Shown piece by piece: positions 21,515-29,592 of a stretch of 64,000 bases of DNA. The translations under genes and the position numbers were made by a program. A model generated the notes under the pieces. That model saw only the letters and a list, made by a program, of their open reading frames with translations. It ran no database searches and was not told where the DNA came from. The stretch lies in assembly GCA_022010055.1 (NCBI GenBank), contig CP091737.1:248001-312000 (forward strand). Reading direction: 5' to 3'. Within the stretch, counting starts at the first letter, position 1. The number at the start of each line of letters is the position of its first letter. This DNA is from Treponema sp. (GTDB taxonomy: Bacteria; Spirochaetota; Spirochaetia; Treponematales; Treponemataceae).

Positions 21515-22435
21515 TCAACTACTTGATATTTTATTTTGAACTTTTTCGAAAAATTCTTTTATTCTGTTGCTAATATAGCCTTCGTCTTTGTTGAAATTTT
21601 CACATAGTTCTTTTTGAGAAGGCAATTCTTTTTTTGTAAATAAATACTCGAGTAATGTAGGTTCAGCAAAAGAACGCACCTTGAGCATTTCATATATCTG
21701 TTCAACTTCATATTTGGTTTCTAAAGCTGTAATTGTTCTGAGAGTAATAAAACTTGCCAGATAAACTTTCTGTCTGGTCTGGCATAAATTAAATTCATTC
21801 TCAATTTTATCCAAAGTATTAGTTACATCTTCAAAAGCTATAAGTACGGATTCTGGTGATGGATGATTGTTTCTTACTGAATCAGTATCAAAAATAGATA
21901 CAGGAGATTCGTTATCAGAAGAACACGAGGCAGAAGTTTCTTCAACAATTTGAGATTGATAATACTTTAGTACAAGGTCTTTTATTTGCTCTACCGTTAT
22001 ATCAGATTGTTTTGCCAGCCATTCCTGAACATTTTGATTATTTGGATTCTTACCCATCTGTTCCGCAGTTTTGATAAGTTTTAAAGCCTTATTGTAATCA
22101 TCCCGGCTGCACATTCTGAGTTTTGAAAATTCACCACGCTGCTTTTTATGTTTGATTTCTGTTTCAAGATATGTATATAAAAAGCCAATAAATGAATGAT
22201 TTTCTACTTCTTTATAATTTAGGATGCATCTTTTTACACAACGAAATATTTCTATTCCAGCATTTCGTACATCATATTCGTCAAAACAAAGGAGTGTCCA
22301 TTTCCAAATTGGTGTATATATTTTTTGAATCAGCTTTTGAAATTCTATAAAATTTTTATCCTGGAAATTTGAGATGTCCGTAAATATTGAGAGTATTTTA
22401 TTTTCATATTCTTCTTTGGACTTTCTGCTTTCCAT
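21515..22435 (-). CDS. Sigma-70-like factor
   Basis: 306 residues, no frame break. The N-terminal half contains a region-2-like helical block (FIGFLYTYLETEIKHKKQRG) followed by a region-3-like segment (FSKLRMCSRDDYNKALKLI). The last 40 residues read LPSQKELCENFNKDEGYISN, a region-4-type helix-turn-helix. It is divergent from housekeeping sigma factors, so it may be a dedicated sigma factor or a sigma-derived DNA-binding regulator. It sits between the CARF-like and MoxR genes in the same operon. The assignment rests on pattern reading, not a database match. Confidence 0.55.
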   Translation of the reverse strand: MESRKSKEEYENKILSIFTDISNFQDKNFIEFQKLIQKIYTPIWKWTLLCFDEYDVRNAGIEIFRCVKRCILNYKEVENHSFIGFLYTYLETEIKHKKQRGEFSKLRMCSRDDYNKALKLIKTAEQMGKNPNNQNVQEWLAKQSDITVEQIKDLVLKYYQSQIVEETSASCSSDNESPVSIFDTDSVRNNHPSPESVLIAFEDVTNTLDKIENEFNLCQTRQKVYLASFITLRTITALETKYEVEQIYEMLKVRSFAEPTLLEYLFTKKELPSQKELCENFNKDEGYISNRIKEFFEKVQNKISSS

Positions 22436-22443
22436 TTTGTTTC

Positions 22444-23061
22444 CTATAATGCAAAGAATTCGTCCAAAGCTTTTCGGGCATCTTTACTATCTTTTGCAAC
22501 CATTGAACTGGTCAGATTATTGAGATAGTAAAGAGAAGTTACATCATAAAGTTCTGGGTTTGATACATTTTCACCTGTGAAGTTAACTTTTCCATAAACA
22601 ACAGATTTTACATCACAGTTTAGGAATTTTTCTGCAAATGAAAGGACACACATAAGAACCATTGGCAAAGGTTTTGGACCATATGTTATATCCGCAAATA
22701 TTTGAGAGTTGTCTTCTATTTTATCAATCATTTGTTTTAGTCTGAGTTCATGATTATTCTTTGTTTCCTTGAATTCTGAATCCAATATATCGTAAGTGAT
22801 TTTCGCACCAATTTTTGAATTGATGGAATTCAGTTCATTAATAAATAAATCACTATTCTTCTGGTTGTTCTCAGTGGCGTTTTCTGTTCTTAGCAGAACT
22901 ACTTTAATTTCATCTTGTTTTGAAATTGTATCTGCAAGAATGGCGTTAATTGGATAAATAACAGGCTGATCATATTTGGAATTTGCATTACCAGTTCCTT
23001 TGTAAACCATTGGCTTGAGATTACTCTTCATAGGAATATCACAGAATATAATTTTCTTCAT
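22444..23061 (-). CDS. CARF-like (TM1812-type) protein
   Basis: 205 residues, first gene of the operon, with an AGGAGTC ribosome site. It opens with a beta-strand (KKIIFCDIP), contains VVLLRTENATENN near residue 55, and has the block FADITYGPKPLPMVLM followed by VKSVVYGKV. The D-(I)-T-x-G-x-(K/R) motif and the later YG strand are characteristic of the TM1812/CARF family, which senses cyclic oligonucleotides or related ligands in type III CRISPR systems. No effector domain (HEPN, nuclease) is attached and no CRISPR array or cas gene is visible here. So this would be a stand-alone sensor feeding the sigma-like factor and the MoxR-VWA pair. The CARF call is an inference. Confidence 0.5.
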   Translation of the reverse strand: MKKIIFCDIPMKSNLKPMVYKGTGNANSKYDQPVIYPINAILADTISKQDEIKVVLLRTENATENNQKNSDLFINELNSINSKIGAKITYDILDSEFKETKNNHELRLKQMIDKIEDNSQIFADITYGPKPLPMVLMCVLSFAEKFLNCDVKSVVYGKVNFTGENVSNPELYDVTSLYYLNNLTSSMVAKDSKDARKALDEFFAL

Positions 23062-23078
23062 AAAGACTCCTAATTTAA

Positions 23079-23107
23079 ATATAATAAATTATCTATATTA
23101 GTGACAA
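23079..23107 (-). promoter_or_regulatory. Promoter of the CARF-sigma-MoxR-VWA operon
   Basis: On the minus strand TTGTCA (23107-23102) and TTATAT (23084-23079) are separated by 17 bp, about 20 bp upstream of the CARF-like start codon. Good match to a sigma-70 promoter in spacing; AT-rich background lowers certainty. Confidence 0.45.
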
Positions 23108-23150
23108 GAAAAAGTATATAGTTGATATTTTTGGATCAAATATCTGCTAA

Positions 23151-23752
23151 TTATTTTTGATGAATAGAAGCTATATAATCCAAACTACCAATTTCTAAAT
23201 CAATATATCTGGGTAGATTTCTTATTTCGCTTTTATTTTCTTTATACCAGATTGCTCTTAATTCCTGTTGATATGCATAAGCCAAATCTTTTTGAAGTTC
23301 AGGAAATAATCTTTCTTTTTGATGAGATGAATTATATTTATCGTAATACTGAATTGGGCAAGGTAGGAAAACCCATCCTTTCAATACCGGATGCTGCTAC
23401 TTGCTATATGAAGTTTTCTCATAAACTCAACATACTCGAATATTTCTACGTGACAATCATAATCAAATTCTTCGTACATTATTGGATTATTGCATAATGA
23501 AAAACATGCAATATAATATGGATCAGTTTCATATGAGACCTTTCCTTCTCCAATACAAGGAATCGTTTTCCAGTCCATTGTGATTATAGATCGACCTGCA
23601 CTTGTTTCTATATACTCCTTCTTTAATTCATTATCTTGAATAGCTTTATTTTCAGCATCTTCATATACAGATGCCAGGCTTATCCTTATTTTTCCGCTTT
23701 CAAGAAAATCTTTTAAATATTCATATTTTCCATACTTATATAAACGAGTCAT
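23151..23752 (-). CDS. Hypothetical protein (DUF2971-like), frameshifted
   Basis: Starts MTRLYKYGKYEYLKDFLES and includes PYYIACFSLCNNPIMYEE, a pattern that fits DUF2971-type proteins (short start, then a CFS block). The frame stops at 23381; the rest (KGWVFLPCPIQYYDKY..., to 23151) is in another frame and completes about 200 residues. One indel near 23385 is enough. It is transcribed towards the CARF operon but separated from it by its promoter region. Function unknown. Confidence 0.5.
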
Positions 23753-23825
23753 GTTATCAACACCTTTTGTTTTGTATAAAGGGGAGCAAATCTTTATTTT
23801 CACTTCCAAGTGTATTCTGGAAGCA

Positions 23826-24035
23826 ATGCATGTTCATGCTAGTGATTCAAAACTAACAGAAGAAAGTTCTGCAAAATTCTTTGTAAAAGGAAATGGTGAT
23901 TCTGTTTTGCAAGAAAGAGGCAGATTAAATGACCGGGAAATAAACAAAATATAAGCCTTTATAAAAGATAATTATCAGGCTATGTACGACAAATGGCAAG
24001 AATATAGTAAAACAAGTTTCTATATTGGAAAATAG
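23826..24035 (+). pseudogene. DUF4160-type protein, decayed
   Basis: The fragment begins MHVHASDSKLTEESSAKFFV and ends with AMYDKWQEYSKTSFYIGK, typical of the small DUF4160 family often paired with DUF2442 in toxin-antitoxin-like modules. An in-frame TAA at 23952 interrupts it and the usual N-terminus (phenylalanine/histidine-rich start) is not found upstream in the same frame. Confidence 0.55.
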
Positions 24036-24094
24036 CTCAATTGTGTTTTTATGAGTCGTATGTTTGCAGAATAATCTGTATTGTGCCATAAAAT

Positions 24095-24200
24095 CCTGAG
24101 CGGCGGTCAGCAAAATGTTTTTGTACATGCAGGATAATGTTCCGCGGCGTTCGGGAAAGTGTTGTGCGACGGTTAGGGGAATGTTTTTGTGCGGAGAGGA
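24095..24200. repeat. Imperfect tandem repeats of ~20-25 bp
   Basis: Units such as GCGGCGGTCAGCAAAATGTT, CGCGGCGTTCGGGAAAGTGT and GCGACGGTTAGGGGAATGTT follow each other with variable spacing, and TGTTTTTGTGC recurs. They lie in the gap between two pseudogenes and are GC-richer than their surroundings. No protein with supporting signals covers them. Confidence 0.35.
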
Positions 24201-24281
24201 TTTTGTGGACTAGGCGGGAAGAGTAATGCACAATAGATTTTTTTAATTCCCCATGTTAATATATTGCAATTATAGGATAAT

Positions 24282-24746
24282 ATGGCGAAATTACGGATTA
24301 AATATTTTGAGAAGGTTTTGATTCAGAAGATGGTTTTATAGACTTTAGTAAATCAGCTTCTGGAAGATTATTTTACTGAAAAAACAGAATTGGAATATGC
24401 GGGAAACGCCTGTCATTTTTGGTTTAAAAAAGATGCTTTTTTGGCAGAAGAAAATAAATACAAGCGTCCTAAGATAATGTATATACCGTCGGAAAGAAAT
24501 GTCCTTTCTGTAGTAAAGAACATTGAAGAACTTGATAACCTTCCGCCAATGCTTCGTCTTTTAAGAAGAAGATATTTGCAGGGGAGTGAGAATTTAAAAG
24601 GTGATGGAAGTTTTAATCTTCCGCTTTCTGGTTACAAGGGTCTTGTAAATAAATCAAACGGAGAAACTTTTATTTTGGAAGAAAAATCTGGGAGAGCAGT
24701 TCCTCTTGTATGTGCCTCCAGCGGATTATAGTCAATTGTTCCATAA
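24282..24746 (+). pseudogene. AAA ATPase remnant (AAA_15/21 type)
   Basis: Opens MAKLRIKYF with a nearby DGFIDFSK, the usual start of this ATPase family, but the Walker A region is missing. The text resumes with ELEYAGNACHFWF and contains KIMYIPSERNVLSVVKN and CASSGL followed by an in-frame TAG where relatives have glutamine (SSGxQS). Two codon frames and a deletion are involved. It cannot make a functional ATPase. Confidence 0.6.
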
Positions 24747-24807
24747 TTCGAATTATAGACTATCATTTTTTTCTATAGTATAATAAAGGTTAAGGAGGTT
24801 TGGAAAA

Positions 24808-25356
24808 ATGATAAATGTATATATAGACGAGTTTACACCATGCCTCAAAGACAATAAAACCGGAGAGCTTGTACAAACAGAAGTTCTTCGTGTTGGGCGA
24901 AAATCATTCTTGCAAAAATACAATGAAAAGAATGGCTGGTATATCAATTGGGATGAACTGCTTGATGATAACGAAGTTTATGCTCTTGTTGTAGAAGGTT
25001 CTGTAGACATTCAGGGACTTGTTGCACTTCATAAAGACGACCATGCAAAAGCTGTATATGTAACGTGGATGTGCTCAAGTCCTGAGAATAACCCTAAGAT
25101 AAATGAAGTTGTAAAATATAAGGGAGTCGGCGGTCATTTATTTGCAATCGCTGCGAATAAATCTTTTAAATGGGGATTTGACGGCATTATGTATGGCTTT
25201 GCCGCCGATGAAGCGCTTCTTAAACACTATATGAAAGTATTTGGTGCTGAATTCATAGGAATACAGCATCCATTTCATTTTATGATTGATGAAGAAAAAG
25301 CAAAAAAAAAAATAACGGAGGTTTACACTTATGAATGGACTGATGACAAGATATAA
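24808..25356 (+). CDS. GNAT-fold acetyltransferase-like protein
   Basis: 182 residues behind a strong AAGGAGG ribosome site. A central stretch, KAVYVTWMCSSPENNPK, then YKGVGGHLFAIAANKSFKWGF, resembles the acetyl-CoA loop region and helix of GNAT enzymes (the V-G-G-H-L portion standing for the RxxGxG/A loop), and YGFAADEALLKHYMKVFGA resembles the C-terminal helix. The first arginine of the canonical loop is not obvious. It overlaps a 58-residue gene at its end, so the two are probably translated together; a toxin/partner pair is conceivable. Target unknown. Confidence 0.6.
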   Translation: MINVYIDEFTPCLKDNKTGELVQTEVLRVGRKSFLQKYNEKNGWYINWDELLDDNEVYALVVEGSVDIQGLVALHKDDHAKAVYVTWMCSSPENNPKINEVVKYKGVGGHLFAIAANKSFKWGFDGIMYGFAADEALLKHYMKVFGAEFIGIQHPFHFMIDEEKAKKKITEVYTYEWTDDKI

Positions 25357-25507
25357 GGAAAGCCTTGCAAAAACTCCAAAGCCTGTTCCTTTCGGCGAGA
25401 TAAAAGGCAGAATGGATTACCGTGGTCTTTTAGCCTATGCAAAATCGCAGGGAAAGAAGGTTTCGGATCTTACTCTGCAGGAAAAAAAGAAGTTCTATTC
25501 TGAATAA
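25331..25507 (+). CDS. Small protein overlapping the GNAT-like gene
   Basis: 58 residues, starting inside the end of the preceding gene (26-bp overlap). It contains the motif MDYRGLLAYAKSQGKKVSDL and ends KKKFYSE. GGAGG sits 8-12 bases before the ATG, inside the upstream gene. The short RGLLAYAKxxG helix motif and strict coupling suggest a partner or antitoxin, but the family is not known to me. Confidence 0.6.
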   Translation: MNGLMTRYKESLAKTPKPVPFGEIKGRMDYRGLLAYAKSQGKKVSDLTLQEKKKFYSE

Positions 25508-25550
25508 GGCTTTTACAGCACAGCCTCAAAATATTCTCTTTCATTTAATT

Positions 25551-25735
25551 TTAAATGTCTGCTTGCTTAAAACTGTGTCAGCGCAATTTATGTCCGTAAG
25601 TTCGCTCGCCGGTTCTAAGTTATAAAGCTCTAAACTGATGCCGTCTTTTATGTCAATCGGAATTGTAAGTTTGTCGATTGGATTTTTAGAGGGATAAAAT
25701 TCAGAAGAGGGGGGGGGAATAAGGTGAGTAATACT
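25551..25735 (-). pseudogene. 3' fragment of an unknown gene with a C9 tract
   Basis: Open frame read leftwards, cut by the IS982-like element end at about 25735: HLIPPPSSEF, then PIDKLTIPIDIKDGISLELY and a TGA at 25551. The three prolines are encoded by a run of nine C on this strand (G9 at 25709-25717 on the plus strand). No start is left. Family unknown. Confidence 0.4.
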
Positions 25736-26376
25736 TAGCCCGAATTTCGAGTTTTCATGCTAATTGAGGTCTGAAAAAGTTATCATAGTAATTCAGGTTC
25801 CGGTTAAGCATGTAGGCAACAGTACTATAGAATAAATGCCTGAACATTCCGGCGGTACATCTTGCTTTATGATATTCAAGGCAAAAATTATTTTTTAGGG
25901 TTTCCCATTCAGATTCAATAATGCTACGGTATTTTATATGATAACATTTAAGGCCGCTCATTCTGTTCAGCCTCATTAAAAAATGAATAAAGGAAAGGAT
26001 GAAGACTGCTGATTTATTGGTCGCCTTCAGAAAATTCTCATAGTTTGTAAGCTCCGGAACTTTATCATGCATGAGTTCTTTAACCATTTTATGGTAATTC
26101 TTTAGATCGCCGATTTTAAAATGAAACCTGTAGATATTCAGGGCGACAATCTGCTCGGGACTCAGTCTCCTTTTTGGCCCCACGTTTTCCATTCCTCCTT
26201 GAGAATAAAAAAGAAAACATCAGGCTTCCTTTCATGTACTTGAAAAATGACGTCACTAAGGATAGTATTTGTTTATACATAAGCGTAATCCTTTTGATTT
26301 TTTGTTCGTCAAAATAAATTCTAAGGATTTACGCTTTTTTTTGTAAATTTCTACTGAAAGTTGAAATTCGGGGTAA
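25735..26376 (-). mobile_element. IS982-like element with internal deletion
   Basis: Ends carry inverted repeats: TTAGCCCGAATTTC at 25735-25748 against GAAATTCGGGGTAA at 26363-26376 (one mismatch). The ~640-bp length is well below a complete IS982 (around 1 kb). The only gene inside is the shortened transposase. No clear target duplication could be read. Confidence 0.6.
25755..26192 (-). pseudogene. IS982-type transposase, catalytic middle deleted
   Basis: 145 residues in one frame. The start (RLSPEQIVALNIYRFHFKIG) matches the N-terminal helical region of IS982 transposases and the end (YHIKYRSIIESEWETLKNNF, then FRHLFYSTVAYMLNRNL) matches the C-terminal region with the last catalytic glutamate. 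The DDE core between them is absent, so it is inactive and could only move with a helper transposase. Confidence 0.6.
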
Positions 26377-26412
26377 AACTATGTTTTCTTATTATGATGA
26401 ATATTATTTGTT

Positions 26413-27075
26413 ATGAATGAATTGAAAACCAACAGTAAAAAAACAAAGGCTAAAATTATGACAGTCCCAGAAATAATTTCTATATCAATTTCGCTGATTG
26501 CTGTGATGGTTTCTTTGCTCATCTTCTTTCTTCCGCTAGTAAAAAATCATTTTACAATAGAAGATCCTGCTGTTGTGTATATAGTCTCATCAAAAAAATC
26601 GAATTATGATGAACTGGTTATTCCAATTATCTGTAATAATTATGGAAATTTTATAAGAACTATCAATAATATGGAATGCACTTTGAGTTTTGACGATAAA
26701 TTGCTTCCGATGAAGCCATTTTATATTTATGACGAGATTGATTATGATGAAAAAAATGCAGAAAAGAGACTGTACTCTTCTTTTATTGTAGAACCAAATG
26801 CTGGAATCACAAAATATATTGGTTTTAAGTACAGTGATACAAACTTTTCTCATAAAGATAAAATTCCGTCTGAGTTTCATTTTGAGTCTAATAAGCTATA
26901 TAATTTTAATATAAGATTTTATACAACAAGAAATAGTTTTATTAAAAAAGATAGAGAATTAATTCAATCTTTATATGTTTTTGAAATAGAAAATAATTTT
27001 CCTTATGATTTTTTACCAACAAAACAGACTTGGTTTAAAATAACTGGCAGAAAAATATTACCATCTTATAAATGA
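26413..27075 (+). CDS. Hypothetical single-pass membrane protein
   Basis: 220 residues. A basic N-terminus (KTNSKKTKAK) precedes one membrane segment at about residues 20-43; the following ~175 residues contain beta-rich stretches (DELVIPIICNNYGN, NMECTLSF, KYIGFKYSD). Positive-inside reasoning places the N-terminus in the cytoplasm and the rest outside. Not recognised. No neighbour in the same transcription unit is evident. Confidence 0.5.
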   Translation: MNELKTNSKKTKAKIMTVPEIISISISLIAVMVSLLIFFLPLVKNHFTIEDPAVVYIVSSKKSNYDELVIPIICNNYGNFIRTINNMECTLSFDDKLLPMKPFYIYDEIDYDEKNAEKRLYSSFIVEPNAGITKYIGFKYSDTNFSHKDKIPSEFHFESNKLYNFNIRFYTTRNSFIKKDRELIQSLYVFEIENNFPYDFLPTKQTWFKITGRKILPSYK

Positions 27076-27326
27076 TTCGTTGAAATTATGATTTGAAATA
27101 TGCAATGCGATAAATCTTGTCTATAGAGCGGCATTAAAAGGTATTGCTGGAAAACTTCGCATTTGTACATTGCGAATGTAATTCAGAAACTTGTATAGCT
27201 CCATTTGTAAAAACGTTCTGTGCTGACATACGATGCTAATCTATTCTAAGTCAGAACAGTTTCGCTGACTTAATCAAAAAAATATGCTATTATTCTTATT
27301 GAATTGAAAAAGCGAAGAGTTGGATA

Positions 27327-27839
27327 ATGGGCAATTTTTACTGCATTTGGGTTAGAACCGGTTTTGAAAATAAATTTATAGAAAAAGTACAAGCTGTCTT
27401 TGATTCTTTTCCAGAGGAGAAGAATGGCAGGCTTCATTGTGTTGGAAAGCAGATGGGGTTAAAAAGCGGCAAGGAATATATTGATCCGTTGCTTCCAGGT
27501 TATGTTTTCTGGGAAACAAATAATCTTTCCCGGGCTCAGAGCGTAAGGGATGAAGAAGGTTTTATTGATTTTCTTCCCCATGATAATGGAATGAAACCGC
27601 TTTCTGCAAAAGATACCGACCTTGTAACTTCATTTTTAAAATATGGAAGCGTTATTCCTGTTGTAAATGTCCAGTTTGATGTGAACGACAGGATTGTAAT
27701 TGTAGACGGATTGTTTAAGGGGATGGAAGGATTTATTACGGATGTGAACAGGTCTAATAAGCGCATAAATTTTGAAGTTACGCTTATGGACGGAAAACGG
27801 ATTTTAAGCCTGTCGTATCAGGAAATTCAGAAAAAGTAA
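27327..27839 (+). CDS. NusG-family specialised antiterminator (LoaP/RfaH-like)
   Basis: 170 residues. N-terminal NGN domain opens YCIWVRTGFENKFIEKV, with LPGYVFWETN in the middle, and a C-terminal KOW domain with the motif DRIVIVDGLFKGMEGFITDVN. Such paralogues of NusG load onto RNA polymerase at particular leaders and let it read through long polysaccharide or metabolite operons. Here it stands directly upstream of a promoter and leader (27866-28020), with a second similar leader at 30285-30450 before the glycan genes, so it probably controls that locus. Acts in the cytoplasm on transcription complexes. Confidence 0.85.
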   Translation: MGNFYCIWVRTGFENKFIEKVQAVFDSFPEEKNGRLHCVGKQMGLKSGKEYIDPLLPGYVFWETNNLSRAQSVRDEEGFIDFLPHDNGMKPLSAKDTDLVTSFLKYGSVIPVVNVQFDVNDRIVIVDGLFKGMEGFITDVNRSNKRINFEVTLMDGKRILSLSYQEIQKK

Positions 27840-27865
27840 AATTCCGATTGTTCATAATTTGAATA

Positions 27866-27895
27866 TTGACAACCTAAAATAATACATCGTATTAT
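27866..27895 (+). promoter_or_regulatory. Promoter after the NusG-like gene
   Basis: TTGACA at 27866-27871, 18-bp gap, TATTAT at 27890-27895 (with TATAAT overlapping at 27893). Downstream lies a ~120-base untranslated leader. Confidence 0.65.
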
Positions 27896-27970
27896 AATAT
27901 AGTTAAAGGCAACCATTGTTTGACGCGGAGTTTGGTTGAAGCACGTAAGTCAAGTGGTGAACAGTTCCAT

Positions 27971-28013
27971 TGCAAGGTAAGGTCTGAAATAACGACTGCT
28001 TGCCAATGGAGAG
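27971..28013 (+). promoter_or_regulatory. Leader hairpin, possible antiterminator target
   Basis: CCATTGCAAG near 27971 pairs with CTTGCCAATGG near 28003 around a loop starting GTAAGG. The leader before the polymerase gene has a hairpin (GGCAG / CTGCC) with the same GTAAGG loop and the same CCAATGG after it. Shared structure next to a LoaP/RfaH-like gene suggests a binding site; this is inference. Confidence 0.4.
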
Positions 28014-28046
28014 GGTGTCTTTAAATTTTTGGAGAAATACAAACTA

Positions 28047-28451
28047 AAGAAGTTAATATTCTTTTTAAATATTATGAAAAGGCGATAGAAGGACGCAATT
28101 TTCACTATCAGAATTACAACACTTAGGCAAATTATTATTCAATTTTTACCGGAGCGTTATTTATTGCTTTTTATACTCTGGAAAAAGAATGCAAGGATTT
28201 TTGTTTCTAAAAATATTGATAATGCTTGTGGGACTTGTAACCTCAATATGCTGGAATCTGACAGTAAAGGGCATTGTCATTGGATGCTTTTCTGGATAAG
28301 TGTGGTTCAAGACTATGAAAAAAAACTTGCCAAGTTCTTAAAGAAAAATAAGAAACAAAAATTATATGTTTATTCGGCGTCATCCAAAAAGAATATTTCG
28401 CCATCTAGAAAGAATAAGCCGTCATCTAGAGAGAATAAAACGTCATCCTGA
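28047..28451 (+). pseudogene. Small membrane protein (RipA-like octameric family), decayed
   Basis: Pieces in different frames spell one protein: FKYYEKAIEGRNFHYQNYN (28050s), FTGALFIAFYTLEKEC, GLVTSICWNLTVKG and HCHWMLFWISVVQDYEKKL. An in-frame TAG and at least two frame changes separate them. The order and spacing match a small two-helix membrane protein family of this kind. The tail runs into the tandem repeats at 28380. Confidence 0.5.
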
Positions 28452-28490
28452 AAGCGTGAACCGTCATCCTGAGGAATCTCAGGATCTTAT
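28378..28490. repeat. Imperfect ~21-bp tandem repeats and a REP-like hairpin
   Basis: Five units of the type CGTCATCCnnAAAnGAATAA run head to tail. The last leads into ATCCTGAG-GAAT-CTCAGGAT (28466-28485), a perfect 8-bp hairpin of the CATCCTGAG type that is dispersed in many bacterial genomes. Confidence 0.5.
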
Positions 28491-29024
28491 TGCAACACAT
28501 CAGTTTTACGCGTTTTATTGATTTGTGGTGGTTGAGCCTGTCGAAACTACAGCTTTCTTAATTTATTTAATACGCAAGTCTTACTTTGAGGAAGATATTA
28601 TGCTTACCATAGGTAATATTTGTTTCTTACCTGTGGTAAGATGTGAAGTATTACATAAGGTAAGGAAGAACTGTATAAAAATTATCTTAACATAAATAAA
28701 AGATTATACAGACATTGAATTTTTAAGCAATTTGAATGACATTCTTGCAGAAAAACCGACATCAAGCCAGCGCGATATTGAAGACAATGTAGGTGTTTGC
28801 GCTGGCGAGAGGGCGAGGGAAATAGTATTTCTGCAAAAAACATAAAATGATATTAATCAACATATAAAATCTATGTATTATTTTTGAAATAATGTTATGA
28901 AGAAAGGGAGATATGTAAATGATAGTAGAACAGGATAATGAATCACAAAAAATTTAAAAAAAAGAATCGGAAGAATTTTTGAGAATTGTGCTGGGGCAAA
29001 AAAAATAAAAGGAGATGTAAAAGT
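28491..29024. other. Intergenic stretch with gene debris
   Basis: No convincing gene. It contains a GGTTGAGCCTGTCGAAAC motif (about 28528-28548) of the type seen as dispersed repeats. A short stop-ended open segment (about 28712-28845, encoding DIEFLSNLNDILAEKPTSS) looks like a gene fragment, and CCAGCGC/GCGCTGG arms (28767-28773 and 28799-28805) lie within it. Confidence 0.4.
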
Positions 29025-29321
29025 ATGAATGGAAATCAAGTTCGACCAGAAAAATGGACAAATGTTATTGATTTATATGATAACGGTTGGTATTCATATA
29101 TTTGGGGAAATTATGACGGTGGCTCTGATAAAAGTCTTGGAGCTAGATGGAACGGCGGAAAAAACGTTGGATATCCAAATCATGGTGCTTATCCAACTTG
29201 GTATGTCGAACCTGATTTTGTAACAAATGATATTTTGTTTTCTATTTATAGAGATGTTCAAATTAATCCTCAAAATGGAAATTTAAATAATATAAAAACA
29301 GCAATTATGGAGAATATTTAA
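29025..29321 (+). CDS. Hypothetical small protein rich in Trp, Tyr and Gly
   Basis: 98 residues from the ATG at 29025, with GGAGATG eight bases before it. Aromatic- and glycine-rich: NGWYSYIWGNYDGG, GARWNGGKNVGYPNHG and YPTWYVEP. No membrane segment or signal peptide. Recognised only as a conserved-looking uncharacterised type. Its stop overlaps the start of the glycosyltransferase fragment. Confidence 0.5.
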   Translation: MNGNQVRPEKWTNVIDLYDNGWYSYIWGNYDGGSDKSLGARWNGGKNVGYPNHGAYPTWYVEPDFVTNDILFSIYRDVQINPQNGNLNNIKTAIMENI

Positions 29322-29434
29322 TGTTTGATAATTATGATGAAACTCCAAAAATCTCATGCATTGTTCCTGTATACAATGTAGAAAAGTATCTTCGTCGTTG
29401 CGTTGACTCAATACTGATGCAGATATTTATATAG
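29321..29434 (+). pseudogene. N-terminal fragment of a family 2 glycosyltransferase
   Basis: 37 residues with ISCIVPVYNVEKYLRRCVDS, the nucleotide-sugar-binding start of a GT2 enzyme, then a premature stop. The rest of the enzyme is missing; the sequence changes to a pyruvyltransferase piece at about 29415. Confidence 0.65.
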
Positions 29435-29580
29435 TAGGAAGTGATCAGGTTTGGAACCCGGCTTGTTGTGTGTGTGTGTGGGGAGTACTCTAGAACAAGC
29501 AAAGCTTCCTCTTCATGCTTACTTCTTGGATTTTGGAAAAGATTCTACAAAAAGAATATCCAAGTGATTAAAAGACTATA
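29412..29580 (+). pseudogene. Polysaccharide pyruvyltransferase fragment
   Basis: DADIYIVGSDQVWNP is the characteristic motif of pyruvyltransferase-like enzymes, followed after a frame change at a TG repeat (29466-29480) by PLHAYFLDFGKDSTKRIS. Only about 50 residues remain. It is fused out of frame to the GT2 fragment by deletion. Confidence 0.55.
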
Positions 29581-29592
29581 AATAGCCTTGTA

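Noticed and set aside
22444..23061. Type III CRISPR ancillary gene
   Set aside because: The CARF-like fold is plausible, but no array, cas10 or other cas gene is visible, and the neighbours are sigma-like and MoxR/VWA genes.
24095..24231. CRISPR array
   Set aside because: Units are imperfect and lack uniform repeats with constant-length unique spacers, and there are no cas genes nearby.
27971..28013. Riboswitch
   Set aside because: I could not match the leader to any known riboswitch core; an antiterminator target is the better guess.
28378..28490. CRISPR array
   Set aside because: About 21-bp units follow each other without spacers, so this is a plain tandem repeat.
29446..29485. TG dinucleotide repeat as phase-variation site
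   Set aside because: Too short and lies in an already broken pyruvyltransferase fragment.
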